64,000 nt of DNA, from assembly GCA_963835775.1 (NCBI GenBank), contig CAWIHB010000017.1:62001-126000 (forward strand), written 5' to 3'. This document shows positions 23,270 through 34,255 of this stretch, one piece after another. The position numbers were made by a program, and so were the translations under genes. The stretch is from Palsa-504 sp963835775. Its GTDB lineage: Bacteria; Actinomycetota; Actinomycetes; Streptosporangiales; Streptosporangiaceae. The notes under the pieces are model-generated. The model was not told the origin of the DNA and did not search any database. It saw only the letters and a program-made list of their open reading frames with translations. Each line of letters begins with the position of its first letter. The stretch's first letter is position 1.

Positions 23270-25857
23270 CTGATACTCCGGCGCGGGCCAGCGCCGTCAT
23301 CATCGGCGCCGGCATCGTCGGCAACAGCCTCGTCCACCACCTGGCCCAGCTCGGCTGGCGGGATCTGGTCCTGGTGGACAAGGGCCCGATGCCGAACCCC
23401 GGCGGCTCGACGGGTCACGCCTCCAACTTCATCTTCCCGATCGAGTACTCCAAGATGATGTTCGAGCTGACCGCGGACAGCACGGCCCAGTACCAGGAGC
23501 TCGGCGTGTTCACCCAGAGCGGCGGCCTGGAGGTGGCCCGCACGCCGGAGCGGATGACCGAGCTGCGGCGGCGCTGCAGCCAGGCCAAGGCCTGGGGCAT
23601 CCCCGCCGAGATGCTGACCCCCGGCGAAGTGAACAAGCTGGTGCCCTACCTGGACGAGTCGGTCATCCTGGGCGGCGCGCACTTCCCCACCGTGGGCGTG
23701 GTCGACTCGCTGCGGGCCGGCACGCTGATGCGGGAGGGCGCCCAGCGCTCCGGTGCGCTGACCGTGCTGGCCGGCGCCGAGGTGCGCGGGATCAAGGTCG
23801 ACTGCGCTGCTGGCCTGGCCGGCGGTGCCGGCGGGGCTGGCCTGGCCGGCGGTGCCGGCGGGGCTGGCCTGGCCGGCGGTGCCGGCGGGCAGGTGCGGTC
23901 CGTGACCACCGATCAGGGCGAGATTCTTACCGATAACGTCGTCATCTGCTGCGGGGTGTGGTCGCCGCGGATCGCCCGGATGGCCGGGGCCCGGCTGGCC
24001 CTGACCCCGACCGTGCACCAGATGATCAGCGTCGGCCCGATCGCCCTGTTCGCCGACACGCCGGGTGAGATCTCCTACCCGATCGTGCGCGATGTGGACA
24101 CCAACATGTACGAGCGCCAGCACGGCGGCGACATGGAGGTCGGCTCCTACGCGCACCGGCCGATCATCGTCCCGCCGGACGAGATCCCGTCCATCGAGGA
24201 GTCCGCGCTCTCGCCGACCGAGATGCCGTTCACCCAGGAGGACTTCGACCCGCAGCTGGAGCAGGCGCTCGAGCTGATGCCCGAACTGCTGGGCGACGAG
24301 CGGGCCGGCATCAGGTACGCGATCAACGGCCTGATCTCGATGACCCCGGACGGGCACCCGGTGCTGGGCGAGATGCCCGAGGCCAAGGGCCTGTGGGCGG
24401 CCGCGGCCAGCTGGATCAAGGAAGGCCCGGGCTGCGGCCGGGCGGTGGCCGAGCTCATGTCGGGCCGGGTCCCCACGGTCGACGTGCACGAGGCCGACGC
24501 GGCGAGGTTCTACCCGCACCAGCAGACCGTGGCCCACGTGCGCGGCCGGGCCCGCGAGGGCTTCAACAAGATGTACGGCATCGTGCACCCGGCCGAGCAG
24601 TGGGAGTCCGGCCGGCCTGTGCGGGTCAGCCCGGTCTACGACCGGGAACGCGAGCTGGGCGCGGTGTTCTACGAGACCGCGGGCTGGGAGCGGCCGTTCT
24701 GGTACGCCGCCAACGAGCACCTGGCGGCCAGGTACGCCGGGCGGCTGATGGAACGCCCGGCGGAATGGGAATCGCGCTGGTGGTCGCCGATCATCAACGC
24801 CGAGCACCTGGCCATGCGGGATGCTTGCGCCCTGGTCGACCTGTCGGCTTTCGCCGTGCTGGAGATCTGCGGGCCCGGCGCGCTGACCGCGGTGCAAACG
24901 CTGTCGGTGGCCCAGATGAACGTGGCCGTCGGCCGGGTGGTGTACACCTCCTGGCTCGACTCCAGCGGCGGGTTCCGGGCCGACCTGACCGTCATGCGGC
25001 TGGCCGACGACCGGTTCCGGGTGGTGACCGGCGGCGCGACCGGTATGTCGGACGCCAAGTGGATCCGCGACCACCTGCCGCCAGACGCGTTCCTGGCCGA
25101 CCTCACCTCGGCCTGGACCACGATCGGGCTGTGGGGCCCGCGGGCCAGGGACGTGCTGGCCTCGGTGACCGAGGATGACGTGTCGCACCAGGGCTTCGCG
25201 TTCGGCACCTGCCGGGAGATCGAGCTGGGCGGCGCCGTGGTGCTCGCCTCCCGCATCTCCTACGTGGGCGAGCTGGGCTGGGAACTGCATGCCCCGATCG
25301 AGCAGGGCGCCCGGCTCTGGGACACGCTGTGGGAGGCGGGCCAGCCGCTCGGCCTGATCCCGGCCGGCATCGGGGTATACGGGACCACCGGGCGGCTGGA
25401 GAAGGGGTACCGGGCGTTCGGCGCCGAGCTCACGCCCGACTACAACCTGGTCGAGGCGGGCATGACCCGGCCCCGGGTCAAGGAGCAGCCGTTCATCGGC
25501 CAGGAGGCCTACCTGCGCCAGCGAGCCGAACCGCCGGCCGCGATGATGTGCACGCTGACCGTGGACGCGCACGACTCGGCCGCCGGCCTGCCGCGCTACA
25601 TGCTGGGCGGCGAGCCGATCCTGTCGCTGGCCGGCCAGCGGCTGGTGGACGCCAAGGGCCGGCCGTCCTACGTGACCAGCGCGGGCTCCGGCCCGTCGGT
25701 GGGCAAGCACCTGCTGATGGCCTACCTGCCCGCCGCCAACGCGGTCGAAGGCAACTCGCTGCTGGTGGAGTACCTGGGCGAGCAGTACCCGGTCACGGTC
25801 GCGCGGGCCAGCGCCACCCCGCTGTTCGACCCGGCCAACGAGCGGATCCGGAGCTAG
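23266..25857 (+). CDS. Dimethylglycine/sarcosine dehydrogenase-like FAD protein with GcvT domain
   Basis: 863 residues. N-terminal DAO-type FAD domain with dinucleotide motif VIIGAGIVGNSLVHHLAQLG; His51 in GGSTGHASNF sits where relatives attach FAD covalently. A middle FAO_M segment (about 400-460) and a GCV_T plus C-terminal barrel (about 465-860) follow, with LVDLSAFAVLEICGPGA, ISYVGELGWELHAP and TGRLEKGYRAFGAEL. Such enzymes oxidise N-methyl groups and hand the formaldehyde unit to THF, reducing ETF. EtfB and EtfA follow directly. A 27-bp minisatellite adds a Gly/Ala-rich loop near residue 185-208. Substrate (dimethylglycine, sarcosine or another N-methyl amine) is inferred. Confidence 0.88.
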   Translation: MTDTPARASAVIIGAGIVGNSLVHHLAQLGWRDLVLVDKGPMPNPGGSTGHASNFIFPIEYSKMMFELTADSTAQYQELGVFTQSGGLEVARTPERMTELRRRCSQAKAWGIPAEMLTPGEVNKLVPYLDESVILGGAHFPTVGVVDSLRAGTLMREGAQRSGALTVLAGAEVRGIKVDCAAGLAGGAGGAGLAGGAGGAGLAGGAGGQVRSVTTDQGEILTDNVVICCGVWSPRIARMAGARLALTPTVHQMISVGPIALFADTPGEISYPIVRDVDTNMYERQHGGDMEVGSYAHRPIIVPPDEIPSIEESALSPTEMPFTQEDFDPQLEQALELMPELLGDERAGIRYAINGLISMTPDGHPVLGEMPEAKGLWAAAASWIKEGPGCGRAVAELMSGRVPTVDVHEADAARFYPHQQTVAHVRGRAREGFNKMYGIVHPAEQWESGRPVRVSPVYDRERELGAVFYETAGWERPFWYAANEHLAARYAGRLMERPAEWESRWWSPIINAEHLAMRDACALVDLSAFAVLEICGPGALTAVQTLSVAQMNVAVGRVVYTSWLDSSGGFRADLTVMRLADDRFRVVTGGATGMSDAKWIRDHLPPDAFLADLTSAWTTIGLWGPRARDVLASVTEDDVSHQGFAFGTCREIELGGAVVLASRISYVGELGWELHAPIEQGARLWDTLWEAGQPLGLIPAGIGVYGTTGRLEKGYRAFGAELTPDYNLVEAGMTRPRVKEQPFIGQEAYLRQRAEPPAAMMCTLTVDAHDSAAGLPRYMLGGEPILSLAGQRLVDAKGRPSYVTSAGSGPSVGKHLLMAYLPAANAVEGNSLLVEYLGEQYPVTVARASATPLFDPANERIRS
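23812..23889 (+). repeat. 27-bp tandem repeat inside the dehydrogenase gene
   Basis: Nearly three perfect copies (23812-23838, 23839-23865, 23866-23889) that encode GLAGGAGGA repeats in the FAD domain. The insert keeps the frame. Slippage could change copy number between strains; it may also be an assembly-sensitive spot. Confidence 0.9.
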
Positions 25858-25868
25858 GGATTACCGCC

Positions 25869-26621
25869 ATGGAGATTCTCGTCTGCGTCAAGCGGGTCCC
25901 CACCGTGGGCGGCAAGATCGCGGTCACCCCGGACGGGCAGGACGTCGACACCCGGATGTCCGGGTTCTCGATCAGCCCGCACGAGGAGTGCGCGGTCGAG
26001 GAGGCGGTGCAGATCACTGAGCGGACGGGCGGCACGACCTCGGTGCTGACCCTGGGCCCGGAGGCCGCGATCGACCAGCTACGGGACGCGCTGGCCCTGG
26101 GGGCCGGGCGGGCGGTGCTGCTGGAGACCGACGGCCGGGAGTTCGGCCCGATCGCCACCGCGTCCGCGATCGCCGCCGAGGTCCGGGCGCACGGCTACGA
26201 CCTGGTGCTGCTGGGCAACGAGGCGGCCGACACCGGCGACTACCAGGTCGGCATCAGGCTGGCCCACGAGCTGGGCTGGCCGGTGGCGACCGGGATCAAG
26301 AACCTGACCGTGGCCCCGGACGGCGTGGTGGCCCGCCGGGAGTACCGGGGCGTCGAGGAGGCGTACTCGCTGCCGCTGCCCGCCGTGGTCACCGTCAAGG
26401 AGGGCATCAACCTGCCCCGCTACCCCTCGCTGCCCGGCCGGCTGCGGGCCAGGCGGGCCGCCGTCGAGCGCTCCGCGCCGGGCTGGTCGGCCGAGGGCCT
26501 GCGCAAACAGGCGCTCCGGGTGCCGGCGGGCAGCAAGCACCAGGCCACCGTGCTCGGCCACGGCCCCGATGCGGTGCCCGACCTGGTCCGCGTCCTGGAC
26601 GAGCTGGGAGTCCTGTCATGA
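25869..26621 (+). CDS. etfB: Electron transfer flavoprotein beta subunit
   Basis: 250 residues from ATG 25869. EtfB signatures: ILVCVKRVPTVGGKI at the N-terminus, SPHEECAVEEAVQI, TSVLTLGPEAAIDQLRDALA, LVLLGNEAADTGDYQVG and LPAVVTVKEGINLPRYPSLPG. With EtfA it forms the FAD/AMP-binding shuttle that takes electrons from dehydrogenases to ETF-quinone oxidoreductase. The gene is 11 nt after the dehydrogenase, and its TGA overlaps the ATG of the following spacer frame. Confidence 0.94.
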   Translation: MEILVCVKRVPTVGGKIAVTPDGQDVDTRMSGFSISPHEECAVEEAVQITERTGGTTSVLTLGPEAAIDQLRDALALGAGRAVLLETDGREFGPIATASAIAAEVRAHGYDLVLLGNEAADTGDYQVGIRLAHELGWPVATGIKNLTVAPDGVVARREYRGVEEAYSLPLPAVVTVKEGINLPRYPSLPGRLRARRAAVERSAPGWSAEGLRKQALRVPAGSKHQATVLGHGPDAVPDLVRVLDELGVLS

Positions 26622-26728
26622 GCGAGCGGCAGGGGCGCGGTGCCGCCTGGACTGAGGAGCGAGGGACGAGCGACGAGGGAAGGCGGCGCCTTCAGGCGCC
26701 CCTAGAGCGAGCGGGAGATACAGCATGA
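26618..26728 (+). other. Translatable intergenic element, copy 2 (36-codon open frame)
   Basis: An open frame from ATG 26618 (overlapping the etfB stop) to a TGA overlapping the etfA ATG, so it is coupled at both ends. It reads MSERQGRGAAWTEERGTSDE and ends RRRLQAPLERAGDTA, clearly related to the element at 23108-23269 but lacking about 17 codons of it. A GGCGCCT/AGGCGCC hairpin lies at about 26682-26698 and GCGGGAGA precedes the etfA start. Same possible roles as copy 1. Confidence 0.5.
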
Positions 26729-27687
26729 GCGTGCTGTGCCTGGTGGAACTGGACGGCGACGCGCCGGCCGACGTGTCGCTGCGGGCGCTGACCCTGGCCC
26801 GTTCACTGGGGGACACTTCTGTCCGGACAGTCGTGTTCGGGGATTCGGCCCAGGTGCCCGCCGACGCGCTGGCCGGCTACGGCGTGACCGACGTGTACGT
26901 GGTCGAGCCGAGCCAGCTTGACGGGTACGCGCCGCGGGCCTGGGCGCGGGTGCTGGCCGGGCTGGCCGCCGAGACCGGCGCGACCGCGGTGCTGGCGGCC
27001 GGCACCGACCGGGGCAACGAGGTGCTGGCCCACCTGGGCGCGATCACCGGCCTGCCCATGGCCGCCAACTGCACGATCGTCACCCCCGACGGCGGGCAGA
27101 CGCACCGGCTGGTGCGGCACCGCTGGGCCGGGCTGCTGCTGGAAGAGGCGGTGATGGAGGCCCCGGTGGCGCTGTTCACCGTGGCCACCGACGCCGTAGC
27201 GCCCATGCCTGCCGAGGTGCCTTCCGCCGTCCAGGTGCACGTGCACAAGCCGGAACTGGCCACCGACGACCTGCGGGTGCGGGCGGTGGAGTCGCCCGCC
27301 GGGACGGGCGGCGTGTCGCTGGCCACCGCGCGGGTGGTGGTCGGCGGCGGCCGCGGCGTGGGCGGCCCGGACGGCTTCGCCCCGCTGGAGGAGCTGGCCG
27401 GGCTGCTCGGCGGCGTAGTGGGTGTCTCCCGGGTGGTCACCTCCGAGGGCTGGCGGCCGCACAAGCAGCAGGTCGGCCAGACCGGCACCAAGATCACCCC
27501 CGAGCTGTACCTGGCCTGCGGCATCAGCGGGGCGATCCAGCACATCGCCGGCTGTTCGGGCGCCAAGCACATCATCGCGATCAACACCGACGCGGGCGCC
27601 CCCATCCTGGCCCACGCCGACTACGCCGTCATCGGCGACCTGCATCAGGTCATCCCGGCTCTGGTCGAGGCGCTTCGCGCCCGCTGA
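26725..27687 (+). CDS. etfA: Electron transfer flavoprotein alpha subunit
   Basis: 320 residues. N-terminal domain (about 1-185) with VLAAGTDRGNEVLAHLGAIT and the C-terminal FAD-binding domain carrying KQQVGQTGTKITPELYLACG, then SGAIQHIAGCSGAKHIIAIN and DAGAPILAHADYAVIGD, all diagnostic of EtfA. It is translationally linked to etfB through the spacer element. It accepts electrons from the upstream flavoprotein. The stop is 61 nt before the trehalose operon. Confidence 0.95.
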   Translation: MSVLCLVELDGDAPADVSLRALTLARSLGDTSVRTVVFGDSAQVPADALAGYGVTDVYVVEPSQLDGYAPRAWARVLAGLAAETGATAVLAAGTDRGNEVLAHLGAITGLPMAANCTIVTPDGGQTHRLVRHRWAGLLLEEAVMEAPVALFTVATDAVAPMPAEVPSAVQVHVHKPELATDDLRVRAVESPAGTGGVSLATARVVVGGGRGVGGPDGFAPLEELAGLLGGVVGVSRVVTSEGWRPHKQQVGQTGTKITPELYLACGISGAIQHIAGCSGAKHIIAINTDAGAPILAHADYAVIGDLHQVIPALVEALRAR

Positions 27688-27748
27688 ACCCGGCCGCAGC
27701 CGCACAGAGATGCCGAATCGTGCCGTGTGATCGCCGCCAGATGGGAAA

Positions 27749-29915
<2,167 letters not shown>

Positions 29916-29923
<8 letters not shown>

Positions 29924-32489
29924 GCCGTCCGGCGGCGCCTGGGATGCCGCGGATCCGGCGGCCTCCTGGCCCTCCTGGTCCGGGTGGGCTCCGCTGTCCA
30001 CCTACCGGCTGCAGCTGCGGCGCGGCTTCGGCTTCGCCGAGGCGGCCGCGCAGGCGGACTACCTGGCCGACCTGGGCGTCACCCACGTCTACCTGTCGCC
30101 CATCCTGCAGGCTAACCCGGGGTCGCCGCACGGGTATGACGTGGTGGACCACTCGCGGGTCTCGGCCGACCTGGGCGGCGAGGACGCGTTCCGCGCGATG
30201 GCCGAGGAGTTCCACCGCCATCAGCTCGGCGTGGTGGTCGACATCGTGCCCAACCACATGGCCCGGCCCACGCCCGAGTGGCGGAACAAGCAGCTGTGGT
30301 CGGTGCTCTACCGGGGCCGCGCCTCGCCGTACGCGCACTGGTTCGACGTCGACTGGGACGCGCAGGAGGGCAAGCTGCTGATGCCCATCCTGAACGGCCC
30401 GGTGGAGAAATGCCTGGACGACCTGATCATCGACACCAACCTCAAGGCGTCCGCCGGCCAGGAGCACGACGGGCATCCCGGCCCGGTGCTGCGGTACTTC
30501 GACCACGTGCTGCCGTTGCGGGACGGCGTGGCCGACCTGCCGCTTGGCATGCTGCTGGCCCAGCAGCACTACCGGCTGGCCGACTGGCACGAGGCCACGA
30601 CCCAGCTCAACTGGCGGCGGTTCTTCGATGTCGACACGCTCATCGCCGTCCGGGCCGAGGACCCCGACGTCTTCGACGCCACCCACCGGGTGGTGCTGCG
30701 GCTGGCCGCCGAGGGGCTGATCGACGGCCTGCGCGTGGACCATCCGGACGGGCTGGCCGACCCGGGCGGCTACCTGCGGCGGCTGGCCGAAGCGGCCGGC
30801 GGCCTGTGGGTAGTGGTGGAGAAGATCCTGGCCCCGGACGAGGAGCTGCCCGCCTGGGACTGCGCGGGCACCACCGGATACGACACGCTGGCCCTGGCCG
30901 GCGGGCTGTTCCTCGATCCGGACGGCGGGCCGCGGCTGACCGAGGAGTACGTCGCCTTCACCGGCGGGAAACGGCGGTTCGCCGAGGTGGCCAGGGACGC
31001 CAAGCGCGACATCGCCGACGCCACGTTCACGGCCGAGCTGTCCCGGCTGTCCCGGGTTTTCACCCAGGCCGACTACCCGGGCCTGGCCGGCTTCGCCGAG
31101 GCCGACCTGCACGACGTGCTGGTCGAGCTGCTGGCCGCGTTCGGGGTATACCGGGCCTACGTGACGCCAGGCGAGCCGCCGCCCCGCTCTGCGGTGGCGG
31201 CCGTGGAGGCGGCCGCCACCGCCGCTCGCGAGCAGCTGGCCGAGCGGCTGCACCCGGCGCTGAGCGCCGTGTGCGCCGCCGTGCTCGGGCTCGGCGCTCC
31301 GGCCGCCGACGCGGACCAGCAGGCGGCACGGGACGAGCTGATCGTCCGGTTCGGCCAGACCACCGGCCCGGTGCTGGCCAAGGGAGTCGAGGACACCGCG
31401 TTTTACCGCTGGCCCCGGCTGGCCGCGCTGAACGAGGTGGGCGGCGACCCGGACCTGTTCGGTATCAGCCCGGCGCGGTTCCACGCCGCCGTCAGCCGCC
31501 TGGCCGTCCGCTGGCCGGCCACCCTGACCACCCTGTCCACGCACGACACCAAGCGCCAGGAAGACGTCCGGGCCCGGCTGGCCGTGCTGGCCGAATGGCC
31601 GGAGGAGTGGGCCCACAAGGTGGCCGAGTGGCACGGCCTGGCCGTGTGGCTCACCGAGGGCGCGACGGCCCAGGCCACCGAGCGGGCCCCCGAGCCCGAC
31701 CTGGAGTACCTGATGTGGCAGACCCTGGTCGGCGCCTGGCTGATCGGGAACGAGCGGCTCGGTGAGTACCTGGCCAAGGCCATGCACGAGGCCAAGACGC
31801 GGACCTCCTGGACCGTGCCCGATGCGGGCTACGAGTCCGCGGTCCTGGGCCTGGCCGACGCGGTGCTGGCCGACCCGGAACTGACCGCGGGGATCGCCGA
31901 CTTCGTGGCCAGGATCACGCCCGACGCCCGGGTCAACATGCTGGGCGCCAAGCTCGTGCAGCTCACCATGCCCGGAGTGGCCGACGTTTACCAGGGTTGC
32001 GAGCTCACCGGGCTGTCCCTGGTCGATCCGGACAACCGGCGGCCGGTCGACTTCGGCAGGCGCCGGCGGCTGCTGGCCGCGCTGCAGGCCGGCCCAGCCC
32101 AGGTGGTGGGCCTGGACGCGGAGAAACTGCTGGTCACCTGGCGCGCGCTGTGGCTGCGCCGGGATCACCCGGACTGGTTCGCGGGCAGCTACACCCCGCT
32201 GGCCGCCGAGGGCCCGGCCGCCGAGCACGCGGTGGCCTTCCTGCGCGGCGAGCACGCGGTCACCGTCGTCACCCGGCTGCCCGCCGGGCTGCGCCGGCGC
32301 GGCGGCTGGGGCGATACCGCCCTGCCCCTGCCCGAGCTGCACTGGCGGGACGTGCTCACCGGGACCAGGCACGCCGGCTTGCGGCCCTTGCTGTCCGAGC
32401 TGACCCGGCGGCACCCGGTGGCGCTGCTGATCCCCGAGCGGGTCTACCTGGCCGAGCAGGACCGGTTCGCCGGCGGCAGCGCCCGGTGA
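29916..32489 (+). CDS. treY: Maltooligosyltrehalose synthase
   Basis: 857 residues, GTG start overlapping glgX. It isomerises the reducing-end alpha-1,4 bond of maltodextrin to the alpha,alpha-1,1 bond of maltooligosyltrehalose. TreY blocks: STYRLQLRRGFGFAEAA, THVYLSPILQANPGSPHGYD, VDIVPNHM, LRVDHPDGLADP, VVVEKIL, PVLAKGVEDTAFYR, TLSTHDTKRQEDVRARL and MPGVADVYQGCE. The length is somewhat above average for the family. Its TGA overlaps the treZ GTG by 4 nt. Confidence 0.96.
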
Positions 32490-34255
32490 CCCTGTTCAGC
32501 GTGTGGGCCCCAGCCGCCGGAAAGGCCGAGGTCGAGGTGGCCGGGCAGCGCTACCCGATGAGCCAGGAGCCAGCCGGCCAGACCGAGGGCTGGTCCGGCT
32601 GGTGGAGCGCGATCGTGCCGGACGTGGCGGCCGGCATCGACTACGGGTTCCGGCTGGACGACGGGGACGTGCTGCCCGACCCCCGGTCGCCGCGGCAGCC
32701 GTTCGGCATCAGGGGCCTGAGCCGCACTTATGACCACGGCGCGTTCCGCTGGACGGATGAGCGGTGGCGGGGCGGGGCGCTGCACGGTTCGGTGATCTAC
32801 GAGCTGCACGTCGGCACGTTCACGGCCGAGGGCACTCTCGACGCCGCCATCGGGCGCTTGGATCACCTGCGTGACCTGGGCGTGAACACGGTCGAGCTGA
32901 TGCCGGTGGCGACGTTTCCCGGCCAGCACGGCTGGGGCTATGACGGGATCAATCTGTGGGCGGTGCACGAGCCGTACGGCGGCCCGGACGGGCTGAAGCG
33001 GTTCGTGGACGCCTGCCACACGCGCGGCCTGGCCGTCCTGCTCGACGTGGTGTACAACCACGTCGGCATCGGCAACCGGCTGGACGCGTTCGGCCCGTAC
33101 TTCACCGCGGCGCACGTCACGCCCTGGGGGCCCGCGGTCAACCTGGACCAGCCCGGCTCGGACGAGGTGCGCGCGTTCCTGATCGGCAACGCCCTGATGT
33201 GGCTGCGCGACTACCACCTGGACGGGCTGCGGCTGGACGCGGTGCACGCCCTGGAGGATCGCCGCGCCCTGAACTTCCTGGAAGACCTCGCGGCCGAGGT
33301 GCAGGCCCTGGCCGCCCGGCTGAACCGTGAGCTCATCCTGATCGCCGAATCGGACGCCAACGACCCGCGCCTGGTCACCTCACGAGAGGCCGGCGGGTAT
33401 GGGCTAGCCGCGCAGTGGAGCGACGACTTCCACCACGCGGTGCACGCCGCGATCACCGGCGAGCGGCAGGGCTACTACTGCGATTTCGGCTCCATGGCGG
33501 CCCTGGCCAAGACCTATACCAGGGTGTTCTTCCACGACGGCATCTGGTCCGCCTTCCGCGGCCGCACCCACGGGCGCCAGGTCGACGTGTTCCGCGTGCC
33601 CGCCCACCGGTTCCTCGGCTACCTGCAGGACCACGACCAGGTCGGCAACCGGGCCACCGGCGACCGGATCTCGGCCACGCTGTCCCCCGGCCTGATCAAG
33701 GTCGGGGCCGGCCTGATCCTCGCCGGGCCGTACACGCCGATGCTGTTCATGGGCGAGGAGTGGGGCGCCGACACGCCCTGGCAGTACTTCACCGACCACA
33801 TCGAGCCCTGGCTGGCCGAGGCGGTGGCCGAGGGCCGCAAGGCCGAGTTCGCCGAGCACGGCTGGGCCACCGACGACGTGCCCGACCCGCAGGACGAGGC
33901 GACCTTCCTGCGCTCCAAGCTGGACTGGAACCAGCTCGACCACGAACCGCATCTGGGCATCCTGGCCTGGTACGGTGAGCTGATCGCGCTGCGCCGGACC
34001 CGGCCCGAACTGACCGACCCCCGGCTGGACCGGGTGACGGCCGACTTCGACGAGGATGCCCGCTGGCTGCTGGTCCGCCGCGGCAGCCTGCGGATCGCGG
34101 CCAACCTGGGCACCGCGGCCGTCCGGCTGGCCCTGGGCCAGCCCGGCATCGGCGTGCTGGCCGCCTCCAGCCCCGGCGTCGCGATCACCCAGGAAACGGT
34201 CACGATCCCGCCCGCCGCCTTCGCCGTGATCGAGACCCGGCCGCTGCGGCCCTAG
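32486..34255 (+). CDS. treZ: Maltooligosyltrehalose trehalohydrolase
   Basis: 589 residues from GTG 32486. N-terminal beta-sandwich (FSVWAPAAGKAEVEV), then a GH13 barrel: LHVGTFTAEGTLDAAI, LMPVATFPGQHGWGYDG, LDVVYNHVG, LRLDAVHAL (nucleophile), LIAESDAND (acid), YLQDHDQVGNRATGDR and LFMGEEWGADTPWQYF. It releases free trehalose. The end overlaps the convergent flavin monooxygenase gene by 4 nt. Confidence 0.96.
   Translation: MTLFSVWAPAAGKAEVEVAGQRYPMSQEPAGQTEGWSGWWSAIVPDVAAGIDYGFRLDDGDVLPDPRSPRQPFGIRGLSRTYDHGAFRWTDERWRGGALHGSVIYELHVGTFTAEGTLDAAIGRLDHLRDLGVNTVELMPVATFPGQHGWGYDGINLWAVHEPYGGPDGLKRFVDACHTRGLAVLLDVVYNHVGIGNRLDAFGPYFTAAHVTPWGPAVNLDQPGSDEVRAFLIGNALMWLRDYHLDGLRLDAVHALEDRRALNFLEDLAAEVQALAARLNRELILIAESDANDPRLVTSREAGGYGLAAQWSDDFHHAVHAAITGERQGYYCDFGSMAALAKTYTRVFFHDGIWSAFRGRTHGRQVDVFRVPAHRFLGYLQDHDQVGNRATGDRISATLSPGLIKVGAGLILAGPYTPMLFMGEEWGADTPWQYFTDHIEPWLAEAVAEGRKAEFAEHGWATDDVPDPQDEATFLRSKLDWNQLDHEPHLGILAWYGELIALRRTRPELTDPRLDRVTADFDEDARWLLVRRGSLRIAANLGTAAVRLALGQPGIGVLAASSPGVAITQETVTIPPAAFAVIETRPLRP

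Noticed and set aside
22090..25710. 1206-codon minus-strand open frame
   Set aside because: It lies antisense to DUF1638, MetF-like and dehydrogenase genes with clear motifs. Its translation is Arg/Gly/His/Gln-rich without domains, as expected from GC-rich antisense frames.
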